64,000 nt of DNA from Rhodocyclaceae bacterium (GCA_016791115.1 JAEUNL010000027.1:52264-116263), one strand, 5' to 3'; shown: positions 34,835 to 44,457, numbered from the stretch's first letter. A program made the numbers and translations. Notes: generated by a model not told the origin, from the letters alone.

Positions 34835-35698
34835 ATGGCAGAACGCATTGCCGAGAGCCGATCCCGCGGGCCGCGCAAGCGCGGCCGTACGCCGTCCCCG
34901 AACGCTGCGCCGGCGGGGCAGGTGCAGTCGCTGACGCGCGGCCTGGCCTTGCTCGAACGGCTCTCGCAGGCCGAGGGTGGCGTGTCGCTGACCGATCTGT
35001 CGCTGTCGCTGGGATTGGCCGCCTCGACCACGCACCGCCTGCTCGCCACACTCGAGGCCATGGGTTACGTCTATCAGCGCGGCGATCTCGGATTCTGGTA
35101 TGTCGGCGTCAAGGCGTTCTCGGTCGGCTGCGCCTTCATCGCGAATCGCGACCTCGTCGCCCAGACGCGCCCCTTCCTGCATTCGCTGATGGAACAATCG
35201 GGCGAGACGGCGAATCTCGCGGTGCTCGACGACGGCGTACCAGTATTCGTGGACCAGGTCCAGTGCCGCGAAATCATGCGCATGCTGGTCCGGCTCGGCT
35301 CGCGCGTGCCGATCCACGCCTCGGGCGTGGGCAAGGCAACCCTGGCGGCGATGGCCGACGAGCGCGTCACCGAGCTTCTGCGTCGTTACGGCATGCCACG
35401 TTTTGGCACCAACACCATCGACACGCCGGGACGCTTGCGCACCGAGATGGCGGCGATACGTTCGCGCGGCTACGCGTTCGATGACGAGGAGCATACCGTC
35501 GGCCTGCGCTGCGTGGCGGCCGCGATTTTCGACGAACATGGCGAGCCGATCGCGGCGATCTCGATTGCCGGACCGAAGCCGCGCATGCCGGATGACCGCA
35601 TTCCTCAACTCGGCGCCATGGTGCTGCAGGCGGCGCGTGCCATCACGGCCGCCATCGGCGGCCGGCAGCCGATGGCGGCGCTGCGCAAGCCGGCCTGA
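34835..35698 (+). CDS. IclR-family transcriptional regulator
   Basis: 287 residues. A basic tail (SRGPRKRGRTPSP) precedes the winged helix-turn-helix (about 30-90; VSLTDLSLSLGLAASTTHRL) and the IclR effector domain (about 105-270; GSRVPIHASGVGKATLAAM is diagnostic). Related proteins (AllR/GclR/KdgR types) sense glyoxylate, allantoate or sugar acids. It lies upstream of the glycerate kinase and glcDEF genes in the same direction, so it probably controls them; no operator was identified. Start ATG 34835 by domain length. Confidence 0.92.
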   Translation: MAERIAESRSRGPRKRGRTPSPNAAPAGQVQSLTRGLALLERLSQAEGGVSLTDLSLSLGLAASTTHRLLATLEAMGYVYQRGDLGFWYVGVKAFSVGCAFIANRDLVAQTRPFLHSLMEQSGETANLAVLDDGVPVFVDQVQCREIMRMLVRLGSRVPIHASGVGKATLAAMADERVTELLRRYGMPRFGTNTIDTPGRLRTEMAAIRSRGYAFDDEEHTVGLRCVAAAIFDEHGEPIAAISIAGPKPRMPDDRIPQLGAMVLQAARAITAAIGGRQPMAALRKPA

Positions 35699-35826
35699 GC
35701 CGCATGTTCGCCCATAACCCGCGCTAGGGCTGGGCATAAGCACTTGCTATCGTTCGGCGGCGCGAGGCACCGGATAATGCGCCTTCACCAAGAAGCGTGA
35801 CATCCACGCCCGGAACGGAAGAGACG

Positions 35827-37095
35827 ATGAGCGCACCTGCCGACCCCCGTGCCTTTCTGCGATCACTGTTCGATGCCGCGGTTGCCGCGGCATTGCCGGA
35901 CCTTTGCATTCCGCCGAATCTGCCGCCGCCGCCGCGCGGCCGGACCCTCGTCGTCGGTGCCGGCAAGGCCGCAGCGTCGATGGCGCAGGCGGTCGAACGC
36001 AACTGGCCGGGCGAATTGTCCGGGCTGGTCGTCACGCGATATGGTCATGGCGTGCCCTGCGAGCGCATTGAAGTGGTCGAGGCTTCGCATCCGGTGCCGG
36101 ATGCTGCAGGGCGTGAGGCCGCTCGACGCATTCTCGAGCGCGTCAAGGGGTTGACGGCCGACGACCTCGTGATCTGCCTGATTTCCGGCGGCGGTTCGGC
36201 ATTGCTCGCGGCACCGGCCGACGGCCTCACGCTCGAGCATAAGCAGGCGCTCAACAAGGCGTTGCTCAAATCCGGCGCCAACATCACCGAGATGAATTGC
36301 GTGCGCAAGCATCTTTCGGCGATCAAGGGTGGGCGTCTTGCTGCGGCGTGTGCGCCGGCACAGGTGGTGACACTGTTGATTTCCGATGTGCCGGGCGACG
36401 ACCCTTCGGTCATCGCATCGGGGCCGACGGTGCCCGATCCGAGCACCTTTGCAGATGCTGCCGCCGTGCTGAAGAAGTACAGCATCACCGAACCACGGGA
36501 AGCGATCGCACACATCGAGCGTGCTGCCGAAGAAACGCCGAAGGCCGGCGATCCGCGTCTCGCAGGCAACCGCACGATCATGGTCTCGACGGCGCAGATG
36601 TCGCTCGAAGCCGCCGCACAAATCGCCCGCAATGCCGGCGTGACGCCGGTTATCCTGGGCGATTCGATCGAGGGCGAGTCGCGAGAGGTGGCACAAGTGA
36701 TGGCGGGCATCGCACGCCAGGTCGCACTGCGCGACCAGCCGGCGGCGAAGCCTTGCGTCATTCTGTCGGGCGGGGAGACCACCGTCACCGTGCGCGGCGA
36801 CGGCCGTGGCGGACGCAATGCCGAATTCCTGCTCGCGCTGGCGGTTGCCCTCGACGGGCGGGCGGGCGTGCATGCGCTGGCCTGCGATACCGACGGCATC
36901 GACGGCACCGAGGACAACGCCGGCTGCCTGCTCACGCCCGATTCGCTGGCGCGTGCCGCCGCGCTTGGGCGCAACGCCAAGGCGCATCTCGCCCGCAACG
37001 ACGGTTACGGATTCTTCGCCGCGCTCGGCGACCTGATCGTCACCGGCCCCACGCTGACCAACGTCAACGACTTCCGCGCGATACTGGTAACCTGA
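35827..37095 (+). CDS. ttuD: Glycerate 2-kinase (MOFRL family)
   Basis: Phosphorylates D-glycerate to 2-phosphoglycerate. 422 residues, the DUF4147 plus MOFRL layout: GAGKAAASMAQAVE near 45, CLISGGGSALL near 117, TEMNCVRKHLSAIKGGRLA near 157, and GGRNAEFLLALAVAL in the C-terminal MOFRL domain. Older annotations call it hydroxypyruvate reductase (TtuD), but the family is a kinase. GGAAGAGA precedes the ATG at 35827. It opens the glycolate/glycerate block. Confidence 0.92.
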   Translation: MSAPADPRAFLRSLFDAAVAAALPDLCIPPNLPPPPRGRTLVVGAGKAAASMAQAVERNWPGELSGLVVTRYGHGVPCERIEVVEASHPVPDAAGREAARRILERVKGLTADDLVICLISGGGSALLAAPADGLTLEHKQALNKALLKSGANITEMNCVRKHLSAIKGGRLAAACAPAQVVTLLISDVPGDDPSVIASGPTVPDPSTFADAAAVLKKYSITEPREAIAHIERAAEETPKAGDPRLAGNRTIMVSTAQMSLEAAAQIARNAGVTPVILGDSIEGESREVAQVMAGIARQVALRDQPAAKPCVILSGGETTVTVRGDGRGGRNAEFLLALAVALDGRAGVHALACDTDGIDGTEDNAGCLLTPDSLARAAALGRNAKAHLARNDGYGFFAALGDLIVTGPTLTNVNDFRAILVT

Positions 37096-37186
37096 TCGCA
37101 GGTTCGCGCGGCACTGCGTCCGCGTGGGGTTAACCTTGATTGCTGCACCGTGCCACGGGCACTAGGATGCCGCGCGAGGAGAGGAC

Positions 37187-38695
37187 ATGGGTGCCATTGA
37201 TACCGTCGAACCGGGCGCGGTCGAGCGAGATTTCTCGCGGGTCGATCGCGTTGCGCTGATCGCCGAACTGCGTTCGATCCTGCCGCCGGCAGCGCTGCTG
37301 GTCGATCACGAAGATCTCAAGCCTTACGAGTGCGACGGCCTGGCAGCCTATCGTGAGATGCCGCTGCTCGTCGCCCTGCCCGACGACGAAACGCAGGTGG
37401 TGGCAATACTCAAGGCCTGCCGCCGGCTCGGTGTGCCGGTGGTGGCGCGTGGCGCCGGCACTGGTCTGTCCGGCGGCGCGATGCCGCACAAATTCGGCTT
37501 GCTGCTCTCGCTCGCCAAATTCAAGCGCATCATCAAGGTCGACCCGGTCGCACGGCTCGCGGTCGTGCAGCCGGGAGTGCGCAACCTCGCGATTTCCGAG
37601 GCGGCGTCACCTTACGGGCTGTACTACGCGCCCGATCCGTCGAGCCAGATCGCGTGCACCATCGGCGGCAACGTGGCCGAAAATTCCGGCGGCGTGCATT
37701 GTCTGAAATACGGCCTGACGGTGCACAACCTGCTGCGCGTGCGTGGCGTGACGATCGACGGCGAGATCGTCGAGATCGGGAATCACGCGCTCGACGCGCC
37801 TGGCTACGACCTCCTTGCCCTGATCACCGGTTCCGAAGGCATGCTCGCAGTGACCACCGAAGTCACCGTAAAGCTGGTACCCAAGCCGCAATTGGCCGTG
37901 TGCCTGCTAGCCGCCTTCGATGACGTCGCCAAGGCGGGCAACGCGGTCGCCGACGTGATTGCAGCCGGGATCATCCCCGCCGGACTGGAAATGATGGACC
38001 AGGGTGCGACCGTTGCGGTCGAGGAGTACGTTCGCGCCGGCTACCCGCTCGATGCCAAGGCGATTCTGCTCTGTGAGGCCGACGGAACGCCCGACGAGGT
38101 TGCCGAGGAAGTCGAACGCATGAAGGCGGTGCTTGGCCGGAGCGGCGCAACCGAGATGCGCGTCTCCCGGTCCGAAGCGGAGCGATTGCGCTTCTGGTCC
38201 GGCCGCAAGGCCGCGTTTCCCGCAGCCGGCCGTCTTTCGCCCGACTATTACTGCTACGACGGCACGGTACCGCGCAAACGCATTGCAGGTCTGCTCGAGG
38301 CGATTGCCGAGCTGGAGAAGAAATACGGATTGCGCTGCATCAACGTGTTCCATGCGGGCGACGGCAACATGCACCCGCTCATCCTGTTCGATGCCAACGT
38401 CAAGGGCGAACTGGCCCGTGTCGAAGCCTTTGGTGCCGAGATCCTCGAGATGTCGGTGGCGCTTGGCGGTACCATTACCGGCGAGCATGGCGTCGGTTTC
38501 GAGAAGATCAACCAGATGTGCACCCAGTTCCGAACGGCGGAGATTCGCGCCTTCCATCGCATCAAGGCGGCTTTCGATCCCGACGGTCTGCTCAATCCGG
38601 GCAAGGCGATCCCGACCCTGAACCGCTGTGCGGAATACGGCCGCATGCATGTCAGCGGCGGCCAGGTTGCCCATCCGGAACTTCCTCGCTTCTGA
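37187..38695 (+). CDS. glcD: Glycolate oxidase subunit GlcD (FAD-linked)
   Basis: 502 residues of the FAD-binding PCMH/D-lactate dehydrogenase fold. FAD-site motifs VARGAGTGLSGGAMP (about 85) and GGNVAENSGGVHCLKYG (about 163) and the C-terminal NVFHAGDGNMHPL and GEHGVGFEK are intact. It oxidises glycolate to glyoxylate with GlcE and GlcF at the inner membrane. AGGAGAGG lies 7 bp upstream of the ATG. glcE starts 6 bp after its stop. Confidence 0.96.
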   Translation: MGAIDTVEPGAVERDFSRVDRVALIAELRSILPPAALLVDHEDLKPYECDGLAAYREMPLLVALPDDETQVVAILKACRRLGVPVVARGAGTGLSGGAMPHKFGLLLSLAKFKRIIKVDPVARLAVVQPGVRNLAISEAASPYGLYYAPDPSSQIACTIGGNVAENSGGVHCLKYGLTVHNLLRVRGVTIDGEIVEIGNHALDAPGYDLLALITGSEGMLAVTTEVTVKLVPKPQLAVCLLAAFDDVAKAGNAVADVIAAGIIPAGLEMMDQGATVAVEEYVRAGYPLDAKAILLCEADGTPDEVAEEVERMKAVLGRSGATEMRVSRSEAERLRFWSGRKAAFPAAGRLSPDYYCYDGTVPRKRIAGLLEAIAELEKKYGLRCINVFHAGDGNMHPLILFDANVKGELARVEAFGAEILEMSVALGGTITGEHGVGFEKINQMCTQFRTAEIRAFHRIKAAFDPDGLLNPGKAIPTLNRCAEYGRMHVSGGQVAHPELPRF

Positions 38696-38701
38696 AGAAT
38701 C

Positions 38702-39772
38702 ATGAGCAATCCGATTTCGATTCTCCAGGATCAGGTGCGCGCGGCGCTCGCATCGGACACGCCGCTTCGCCTGCGCGGCAGCGGCTCCAAGGATTTCTAT
38801 GGCGAGGTGCCGCGAGGCTCGGTGCTTGACACGCGCGGCTGTGCCGGTGTGGTCGACTACGAACCGACCGAACTGGTGATCACGGCGCGTTGCGGCACGC
38901 GCCTTGCGGATCTCGAAGCCGTGCTGGCCGAGCGCGGCCAGATGCTCGCGTGCGAACCGCCGCATTTTGGACCGGACGCAACGGTGGGTGGCTGCGTTGC
39001 GGCAGGGCTTTCCGGTCCTCGCCGCGCGGCTGCGGGCAGCGTGCGCGACTTCGTGCTCGGCGTGAAACTGATCGACGGTAATGCCGAAGTCATGAACTTC
39101 GGCGGGCAGGTGATGAAGAACGTGGCCGGCTACGACGTCTCGCGGCTGGTGTGCGGTTCACTCGGCACGCTCGGGCTGATCGCCGAGGTGTCGCTCAAGG
39201 TGCTGCCGCTGCCCGTCGAGGAAGCGACCCTGCTGTTTCGCGTGAGCGAGGCCCAGGCGCTCGAGCGATTGAACCAATGGGGCGGACAGCCGCTGCCGAT
39301 CTCGGCCAGCGCGTTTTACAACGGCGATCTCGGTGTGCGGCTATCGGGCGCGGGTGCGGCGGTACGCGCGGCGCGCGAGCGGCTTGGCGGCGAATCGATC
39401 GCCCCGGATGCGGCGCGGACGTTCTGGCTGGGCGTACGGGAACAGACCGACCCGTTCTTCGCCGGCGACGAGCCGCTGTGGCGCCTGTCGGTGCCGTCGA
39501 TTGCGCTGCCGCTCGATTTGCCCGGCCGTCAATTGATCGAATGGGGCGGCGCCTTGCGCTGGCTGAAATCGACCGCACCGGCGGCACAGGTTCGCGATGC
39601 AGCGATACGTGCCGGCGGCCATGCGACCCTGTTTCGCGCCGCTGCCGGCGTCGGGAACGTGCCCGTGTTCAATACGCTGGATGCGACAACGATGGCGATC
39701 CATCGCCGCCTCAAGCAGGCACTCGATCCCAAAGGGATTTTCAATCCCGGCCGGATGTACCCGGGCCTGTGA
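38702..39772 (+). CDS. glcE: Glycolate oxidase subunit GlcE (FAD-binding)
   Basis: 356 residues, a shorter PCMH-type FAD protein typical of GlcE: LRLRGSGSKDFYGE near 22, GPDATVGGCVAAGLSGPRR near 92, and GQVMKNVAGYDVSRLVCGSLG near 136. The C-terminus ends LDPKGIFNPGRMYPGL, the family ending. It partners GlcD and GlcF. The start 6 bp after glcD implies coupling. Confidence 0.95.
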   Translation: MSNPISILQDQVRAALASDTPLRLRGSGSKDFYGEVPRGSVLDTRGCAGVVDYEPTELVITARCGTRLADLEAVLAERGQMLACEPPHFGPDATVGGCVAAGLSGPRRAAAGSVRDFVLGVKLIDGNAEVMNFGGQVMKNVAGYDVSRLVCGSLGTLGLIAEVSLKVLPLPVEEATLLFRVSEAQALERLNQWGGQPLPISASAFYNGDLGVRLSGAGAAVRAARERLGGESIAPDAARTFWLGVREQTDPFFAGDEPLWRLSVPSIALPLDLPGRQLIEWGGALRWLKSTAPAAQVRDAAIRAGGHATLFRAAAGVGNVPVFNTLDATTMAIHRRLKQALDPKGIFNPGRMYPGL

Positions 39773-39840
39773 GCCGATCATCCAAGGGGCGCGAGCGGCA
39801 AGCGGCGTGCTCCGCACTTCTTTGTCCGCAATAGAGAACG

Positions 39841-41076
39841 ATGCAAACCGAACTCGCCGATTTCATAAAGGACACGCCGGAGGGCCGCGAAGCCGAGGCG
39901 ATTCTGCGCAAATGCGTGCATTGCGGGTTTTGTACCGCCACCTGCCCGACTTATCAATTGCTCGGCGACGAACTCGATGGGCCGCGCGGACGCATTTACC
40001 TGATCAAGCAGATGCTCGAAGGTGCCGACGTCACGTCGAAGACGAGGCTGCATCTGGACCGCTGCCTGACCTGCCGCAACTGCGAGTCGACCTGCCCGTC
40101 CGGCGTCGAGTACGGCAAACTGATCGACATCGGACGGCTGGTGGCGGAGCGACGTGTTGCGGAACCGCGCGGCGACCGCGAGCGCATCACGCGCTGGGCG
40201 TTGCGCAAGGGGCTTACTTCTCCATGGTTTGGCACGGCGATGAAGCTCGGGCAGCGGGTGCGCGAAATCCTGCCGGAAGCGCTGCGGGCCAAGGTGCCTC
40301 ATGCCGTTGCGCCGCCGCCGTGGCCGGCCGCCGCGCACGGCCGACGCATGCTCGCGCTCGGCGGATGCGTGCAGCCCGCGATGTCGCCCAGTATCAATGC
40401 GTCGACCGCGCGCGTACTCGACCGGCTGGGCATCCAGCTCATCGAGGCCCCGGCCGCGGGGTGCTGTGGCGCCGTCAGCCATCACCTCAACGATCATGAT
40501 GCAGGACGTGACTCTGCCCGTAACAATATTGATGCTTGGTGGCCGTACGTCGAGCAGGGCGTGGAAGCGCTGGTCATGACGGCATCGGGATGCGGCGTTT
40601 TCGTGCGCGAATACGACCACCTGTTGCAGCACGATGCAGCGTATGCAGAGAAGGCACGGCGCATCGCGTCGATGACGTTCGATGTTTCGGAGATACTCGC
40701 TCGGGAGAAGGACGGGTTACAGGCAATTCTCGGTGATGCGCGACCAGGTTCGGCCGGCCGGATCGCGTTCCACCCGCCTTGCACGCTGCAACATGGCCAG
40801 AAGATTCGTGGCGTGACCGAAGCGCTTCTGCTGGCTGCCGGCTTCGAACTGGTTCCGGTGGCGGACAGCCATTTTTGCTGTGGCTCCGCCGGCACCTATT
40901 CGATTCTGCAGCCCGAGTTGTCCGTCCGCTTGCGCGAAAATAAGCTCGCCGCCCTTGCCGAGGCAGCGCCGGAGGCGATCGCCAGTGCCAATATCGGCTG
41001 CATCACCCACCTCCAGGCGGGCACCGGACTTCCCGTTCGACACTGGGTCGAGTTGCTCGACCGCCGCCTTTCTTAG
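39841..41076 (+). CDS. glcF: Glycolate oxidase iron-sulfur subunit GlcF
   Basis: 411 residues. Two N-terminal [4Fe-4S] motifs (CVHCGFCTATCPTY at about 25-38 and CLTCRNCESTCPSG at about 75-88), then two CCG-type heterodisulfide-reductase-like domains (PAAGCCGAVSHHL, ASGCGVFVREY, HPPCTLQH, FCCGSAGTY). It passes electrons from GlcDE to the quinone pool. Gap to glcE is 68 bp. Confidence 0.96.
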   Translation: MQTELADFIKDTPEGREAEAILRKCVHCGFCTATCPTYQLLGDELDGPRGRIYLIKQMLEGADVTSKTRLHLDRCLTCRNCESTCPSGVEYGKLIDIGRLVAERRVAEPRGDRERITRWALRKGLTSPWFGTAMKLGQRVREILPEALRAKVPHAVAPPPWPAAAHGRRMLALGGCVQPAMSPSINASTARVLDRLGIQLIEAPAAGCCGAVSHHLNDHDAGRDSARNNIDAWWPYVEQGVEALVMTASGCGVFVREYDHLLQHDAAYAEKARRIASMTFDVSEILAREKDGLQAILGDARPGSAGRIAFHPPCTLQHGQKIRGVTEALLLAAGFELVPVADSHFCCGSAGTYSILQPELSVRLRENKLAALAEAAPEAIASANIGCITHLQAGTGLPVRHWVELLDRRLS

Positions 41077-41157
41077 ATCTGACGGGCGCTGCCGGCGTCC
41101 CGCAGCCGCCACCGGTTGCGTGGCGCATCCTTGCGAGCGCCGGCGTCGGAGTGCGGC

Positions 41158-41163
41158 TAGAAT
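41158..41163 (+). promoter_or_regulatory. Possible extended -10 (GGCTAGAATG) for the PP2C gene
   Basis: TAGAAT 31 bp upstream of the ATG. The same GGCTAGAAT string stands before the HD-GYP gene (53403-53408) and, as GGGCTAGAATC, before the AAA ATPase gene (60847-60852). No clear -35 in any of the three. Confidence 0.4.
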
Positions 41164-41193
41164 GTGGCGTCCGCATTCGAATTGCCTTCCGAC

Positions 41194-42021
41194 ATGGGCT
41201 TGAAAGTCGATACCTGCGTTGCCCGCCATCAGGGCGACCGCCGCGAACAGCAGGACCGATCGGCCATCTTCGCGCACCCGAAGCGTGGCGGCGTGATGCT
41301 TGCCGCGCTGGCAGATGGCATGGGCGGACACAGCGGCGGGGCGATGGCTGCGGAGCAGGTCATGCTCAAGGCCAAGCAGAACCTCGAAATCTTCAATCCC
41401 GGCGAGTCGCCGCAGGAGCTGCTCGACGGCATGATTCGAGAGGCGCATGTCGTCATCAAGCTCACGCGCTTTACCAGCGAGCAGGATCCGCACAGTACTG
41501 CGGTGCTGCTGCTCCTTCACGGCGGGCGCGCAGACTGGGCGCATACAGGCGATTCGCGCCTCTACCATTTCCGCGGCGATCGCCTGGTGCATATGTCGGG
41601 CGACCATTCACTGGTTGCCGAGATGGTGCGCAAGGGCTCATTGACCATCGACCAGGCGAGGCACTACCCGCACAAGAACATCCTGATCGGTTGCCTGGGC
41701 GGCGAGCGCGAGCCGATGATCGATCACGGCAGGGTCGAACAACTGCAGGACGGCGACACCTTTCTGCTTTGCTCCGATGGGCTGTGGGCCTACTTCGAAC
41801 CCGAGGAACTCGGCGGCGTATTGAAGGCCTTCGCGCCGCGCGAGGCCGCGGAAATGCTGGTCAATCGTGCGCGAGAACGGGCCGAAGGCGCTGGAGACAA
41901 CATCTCGCTGGTGATTGTCAAACTCTCCGACCCGGAGGCGGCCAAGCTGGAGAAGGCCAAGGCCGATGCGGCCGTTGCGCGCAAGATGCTCGACGAGTCT
42001 AAGCGGCGTTCGGGTCGCTGA
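41194..42021 (+). CDS. PP2C-family serine/threonine protein phosphatase
   Basis: 275 residues, a single PPM-type phosphatase domain. Metal-binding aspartates lie in ALADGMGGHSGG (about 43) and SDGLWAYFE (about 190), with GDSRLYHFRGD (about 118) and the final GDNISLVIVKL. A short charged helix closes the protein. No kinase of the Hanks type is adjacent; a histidine kinase gene overlaps its 3' end by 23 bp on the other strand. Start ATG 41194 puts MGLKVDTCV at the usual position. Confidence 0.9.
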   Translation: MGLKVDTCVARHQGDRREQQDRSAIFAHPKRGGVMLAALADGMGGHSGGAMAAEQVMLKAKQNLEIFNPGESPQELLDGMIREAHVVIKLTRFTSEQDPHSTAVLLLLHGGRADWAHTGDSRLYHFRGDRLVHMSGDHSLVAEMVRKGSLTIDQARHYPHKNILIGCLGGEREPMIDHGRVEQLQDGDTFLLCSDGLWAYFEPEELGGVLKAFAPREAAEMLVNRARERAEGAGDNISLVIVKLSDPEAAKLEKAKADAAVARKMLDESKRRSGR

Positions 42022-42835
42022 GTTCGTTCTTTCGGGCGGCTATTGCGCTCGGTGGCGGCGCAGTCTCCCAAAGTTGTACGACAACTTCGGTGCCTTGATC
42101 CGGTGAAGAGTGCACGATGATCGATCCCTCGTGTCGCCTTACGATGCGGCGCGAAAGCGCGAGGCCGATACCGTTGCCCGCATAGGCGCTGGCTGCATGA
42201 AAACGCTGGAATGGCGAGAACAGCCGGTCGGCGTACTGCATGTCAAATCCGGTGCCGTTGTCGACGACAAGGAACGTCGTCGTTGGCCCGTCAACCCCGT
42301 CCGCAGGGCGCAACTCGATGCGTGCAGGATCCCGGGCGCGCGAGAACTTGAAAGCGTTGCCGAGCAGATGTTCGAGTAGTACGCGCAACAGTGACGGATC
42401 GGCCTGCACGCGCGCGTCGGCGATCTGCCAGTCGACCTTGCGATCAGGCGCACCGGCCGATAGCGCGGCAGCGACCTCGCGTGCCATGCGCCCGAGGTCA
42501 AGCTCCTCGATTTGCATGGTTGCCCTGCCGGCGCGCGACAGCATCAGCAAATCCTCGAACAGCAGTTCCAGCCGCCGCGTTGCGCCGACGATGCGATTGA
42601 GGTAGTCCGCGGTTTCGTCGCTGAGTTGTCCTGCGACCTCGTCGGCAAGCAACTTCGAGAAGCCGTTCAAGGCACGCAACGGGGCGCGCAGGTCGTGCGA
42701 GACCGAGTAGGCGAAGCCATCAAGTTCTTCGCGTCGTTCGTCCGCCAGCCGCTGCAGTCGCGCGACATCGGCTTCCAGCCGGGTCAGGCGGGCTGCGAGC
42801 GCTTCCGGGGATTCGATCGTTTCGGGAGCGGGCAT
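41999..42835 (-). CDS. Soluble sensor histidine kinase without a sensor domain
   Basis: 278 residues. A short coiled coil (about 10-42) leads into HisKA with the phospho-histidine in SVSHDLRAPLRAL (H48) and a complete HATPase domain (N-box HLLGNAFKFS near 160, GTGF near 194, GNGIGLALSRRI near 217). There are no membrane helices and no PAS, GAF or REC. This short layout is seen in phytochrome-like and GAF kinases stripped of their sensors; it may take input by protein contact. ATG 42835 is preferred to the TTG at 42853. It lies downstream of corA (15 bp). Confidence 0.85.
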   Translation of the reverse strand: MPAPETIESPEALAARLTRLEADVARLQRLADERREELDGFAYSVSHDLRAPLRALNGFSKLLADEVAGQLSDETADYLNRIVGATRRLELLFEDLLMLSRAGRATMQIEELDLGRMAREVAAALSAGAPDRKVDWQIADARVQADPSLLRVLLEHLLGNAFKFSRARDPARIELRPADGVDGPTTTFLVVDNGTGFDMQYADRLFSPFQRFHAASAYAGNGIGLALSRRIVRRHEGSIIVHSSPDQGTEVVVQLWETAPPPSAIAARKNELSDPNAA

Positions 42836-42849
42836 GGGATCTCGCAGGG

Positions 42850-43965
42850 TCAAGGCTCGCGCGAACCGAGCCAGTTACGGCGCCAGAAGATCGCGCCCAT
42901 CGTCACAGCCACCGACAGCATCAATCCGATCGCGAGCCAGAAGCCGTTCACGCGGTCGGTCAGCGGCATCGACTCGAAATTCATGCCGAAGATGCCGCTG
43001 ATCAGCGTGGCAGGCATGAAGATGATCGTGATCACCGTGAGTATCCGCACCTCGACGTTGAGACGATTGCTTACACTGGTGAGATAGACGTCCAGCATGT
43101 CGCCGATCAAGTCGCGCAGGGTATCGAGGGATTCGATCACGTGCACCGTGTGATCATAGATGTCGCGCAGGTAAGGCTGCGTTTCGGCTCGGAAGAAGCG
43201 CGTGTCGCCGCGGATCAACTGGTTGACGACTTCGCGCATCGGCCACATCGCTCGCCGCAGGTCGACTGTCTCGCGCTTGAAGTGATTGATGCGGGAGAGC
43301 AGCACGGGTGACGCACTATGGAGAACCTGGTCCTCCAGTTCTTCGGCGCGATCCGTGATCGTCTCGAGCACCACGAAGTAACGGTCGACCAGCGCATCGA
43401 GCAGCGCATAGGCGAGGTAGTCAAAACCCAGGCTGCGCATGCGGCTGCGGTCGGCACGCAGGCGCTGCCGTATCGGGTCGAACAGCCCGGTGCGCCGCTC
43501 CTGGAATGTCAATACGAAATTGCGGCCGATCACCAGGCTGATCTGCTCCGACGAGATGTCGACCGTCTCCGGATCGACTTCGACTGCGCGCGCGACCAGG
43601 TACATGTATTCGCCGTAGTCATCGACCTTGGGGCGTTGCCCGGTGTTCACGATGTCTTCGAGCACCAGGGGGTGCAGTCCGAACCGTTCGCCGATCTCGG
43701 ACATGATCGCCGCATCCTGCAATCCGTAGACGTTCAGCCATACCGTCTGGCGGGTGGGGCGGTAATCGCGCGATGCCTCGATCGAATCGAACGTGCGTTC
43801 CTCGATGGCGTCGCCGTCGTACTCCACCAGCGTGATCGTCGGACGCGCGGTCTTGACTTCGCCCAGATGCACCAGTGTGCCCGGCGGAAGTCCGGATTTG
43901 GACGATCTTCGGGCCTGTCTGCGGGTGCGTGTTGCGCCATTGCGCTGTCGGGCGTTGCGGCTCAT
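42850..43965 (-). CDS. corA: CorA-type divalent cation transporter
   Basis: 371 residues: a basic tail of about 25 residues, the cytoplasmic alpha/beta funnel, a long stalk helix, and two C-terminal membrane helices with the pore signature GMNFES (about 325). It moves Mg2+, Co2+ or related ions inward. The basic N-terminal tail (RNARQRNGATRTRRQARRSS) is longer than in most CorA proteins; an internal start cannot be excluded. Confidence 0.93.
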   Translation of the reverse strand: MSRNARQRNGATRTRRQARRSSKSGLPPGTLVHLGEVKTARPTITLVEYDGDAIEERTFDSIEASRDYRPTRQTVWLNVYGLQDAAIMSEIGERFGLHPLVLEDIVNTGQRPKVDDYGEYMYLVARAVEVDPETVDISSEQISLVIGRNFVLTFQERRTGLFDPIRQRLRADRSRMRSLGFDYLAYALLDALVDRYFVVLETITDRAEELEDQVLHSASPVLLSRINHFKRETVDLRRAMWPMREVVNQLIRGDTRFFRAETQPYLRDIYDHTVHVIESLDTLRDLIGDMLDVYLTSVSNRLNVEVRILTVITIIFMPATLISGIFGMNFESMPLTDRVNGFWLAIGLMLSVAVTMGAIFWRRNWLGSREP

Positions 43966-44173
43966 CTGCTGCGGTTCGTCCTTTGCCCATGCGGCCGCGC
44001 GGGTAGCCTCGCGCGGCCGCGGGTAGCGCTAGGAATGGGGGATTGATTTAAGTATGATAGCTCCGACCCGGCCCAGCCGGGCACGACAATAAACGGGCTC
44101 GATTCGGCCCAATTCGTCTCGGATGCCTGCATCGCGAGCGAAGCTAACACAATCTCAGTACGGGGAGGCATTC

Positions 44174-44320
44174 ATGCCAGTCGTGATCGGGGTTCCGGCC
44201 GCAACCGCTGCCGGAGAGCAGTCTGTTGGTCTGGTGTCTGACTTTGCGAACATCCCCGATTTCGAAGAGTGCGCAGCACCGGGGTGCGCCGACGCCGGCC
44301 TTCGCTCTGGCCTGGCCTGA
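44174..44320 (+). pseudogene. Short ORF resembling the PntA N-terminus (fossil or small protein)
   Basis: 48 codons behind a strong GGGGAGG site 5 bp from the ATG. The first 25 residues align without gaps to pntA just downstream: MP..IGVP.....GE..V..V are shared (10 of 25 identical). After residue 25 the similarity stops and the frame ends at 44320. It may be the remnant of a duplicated pntA, a translated leader for the pnt operon, or chance. The rest of the 492-bp corA-pntA gap shows a CCCGGC/GCCGGG hairpin near 44070 and a TATGAT hexamer at 44053-44058. Confidence 0.45.
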
Positions 44321-44457
44321 ACCTGTCCGCTGCGGCCATTTGCTGGTTGCTGCAAACAATACTCTCGTACCAAGTTCGATACCTGCTGCCATTCGAGATT
44401 GTTCGCCATGCGCATGCCGGCATGCAGTGCGACTCGTGATCTGAAAAAGGAGAAACC

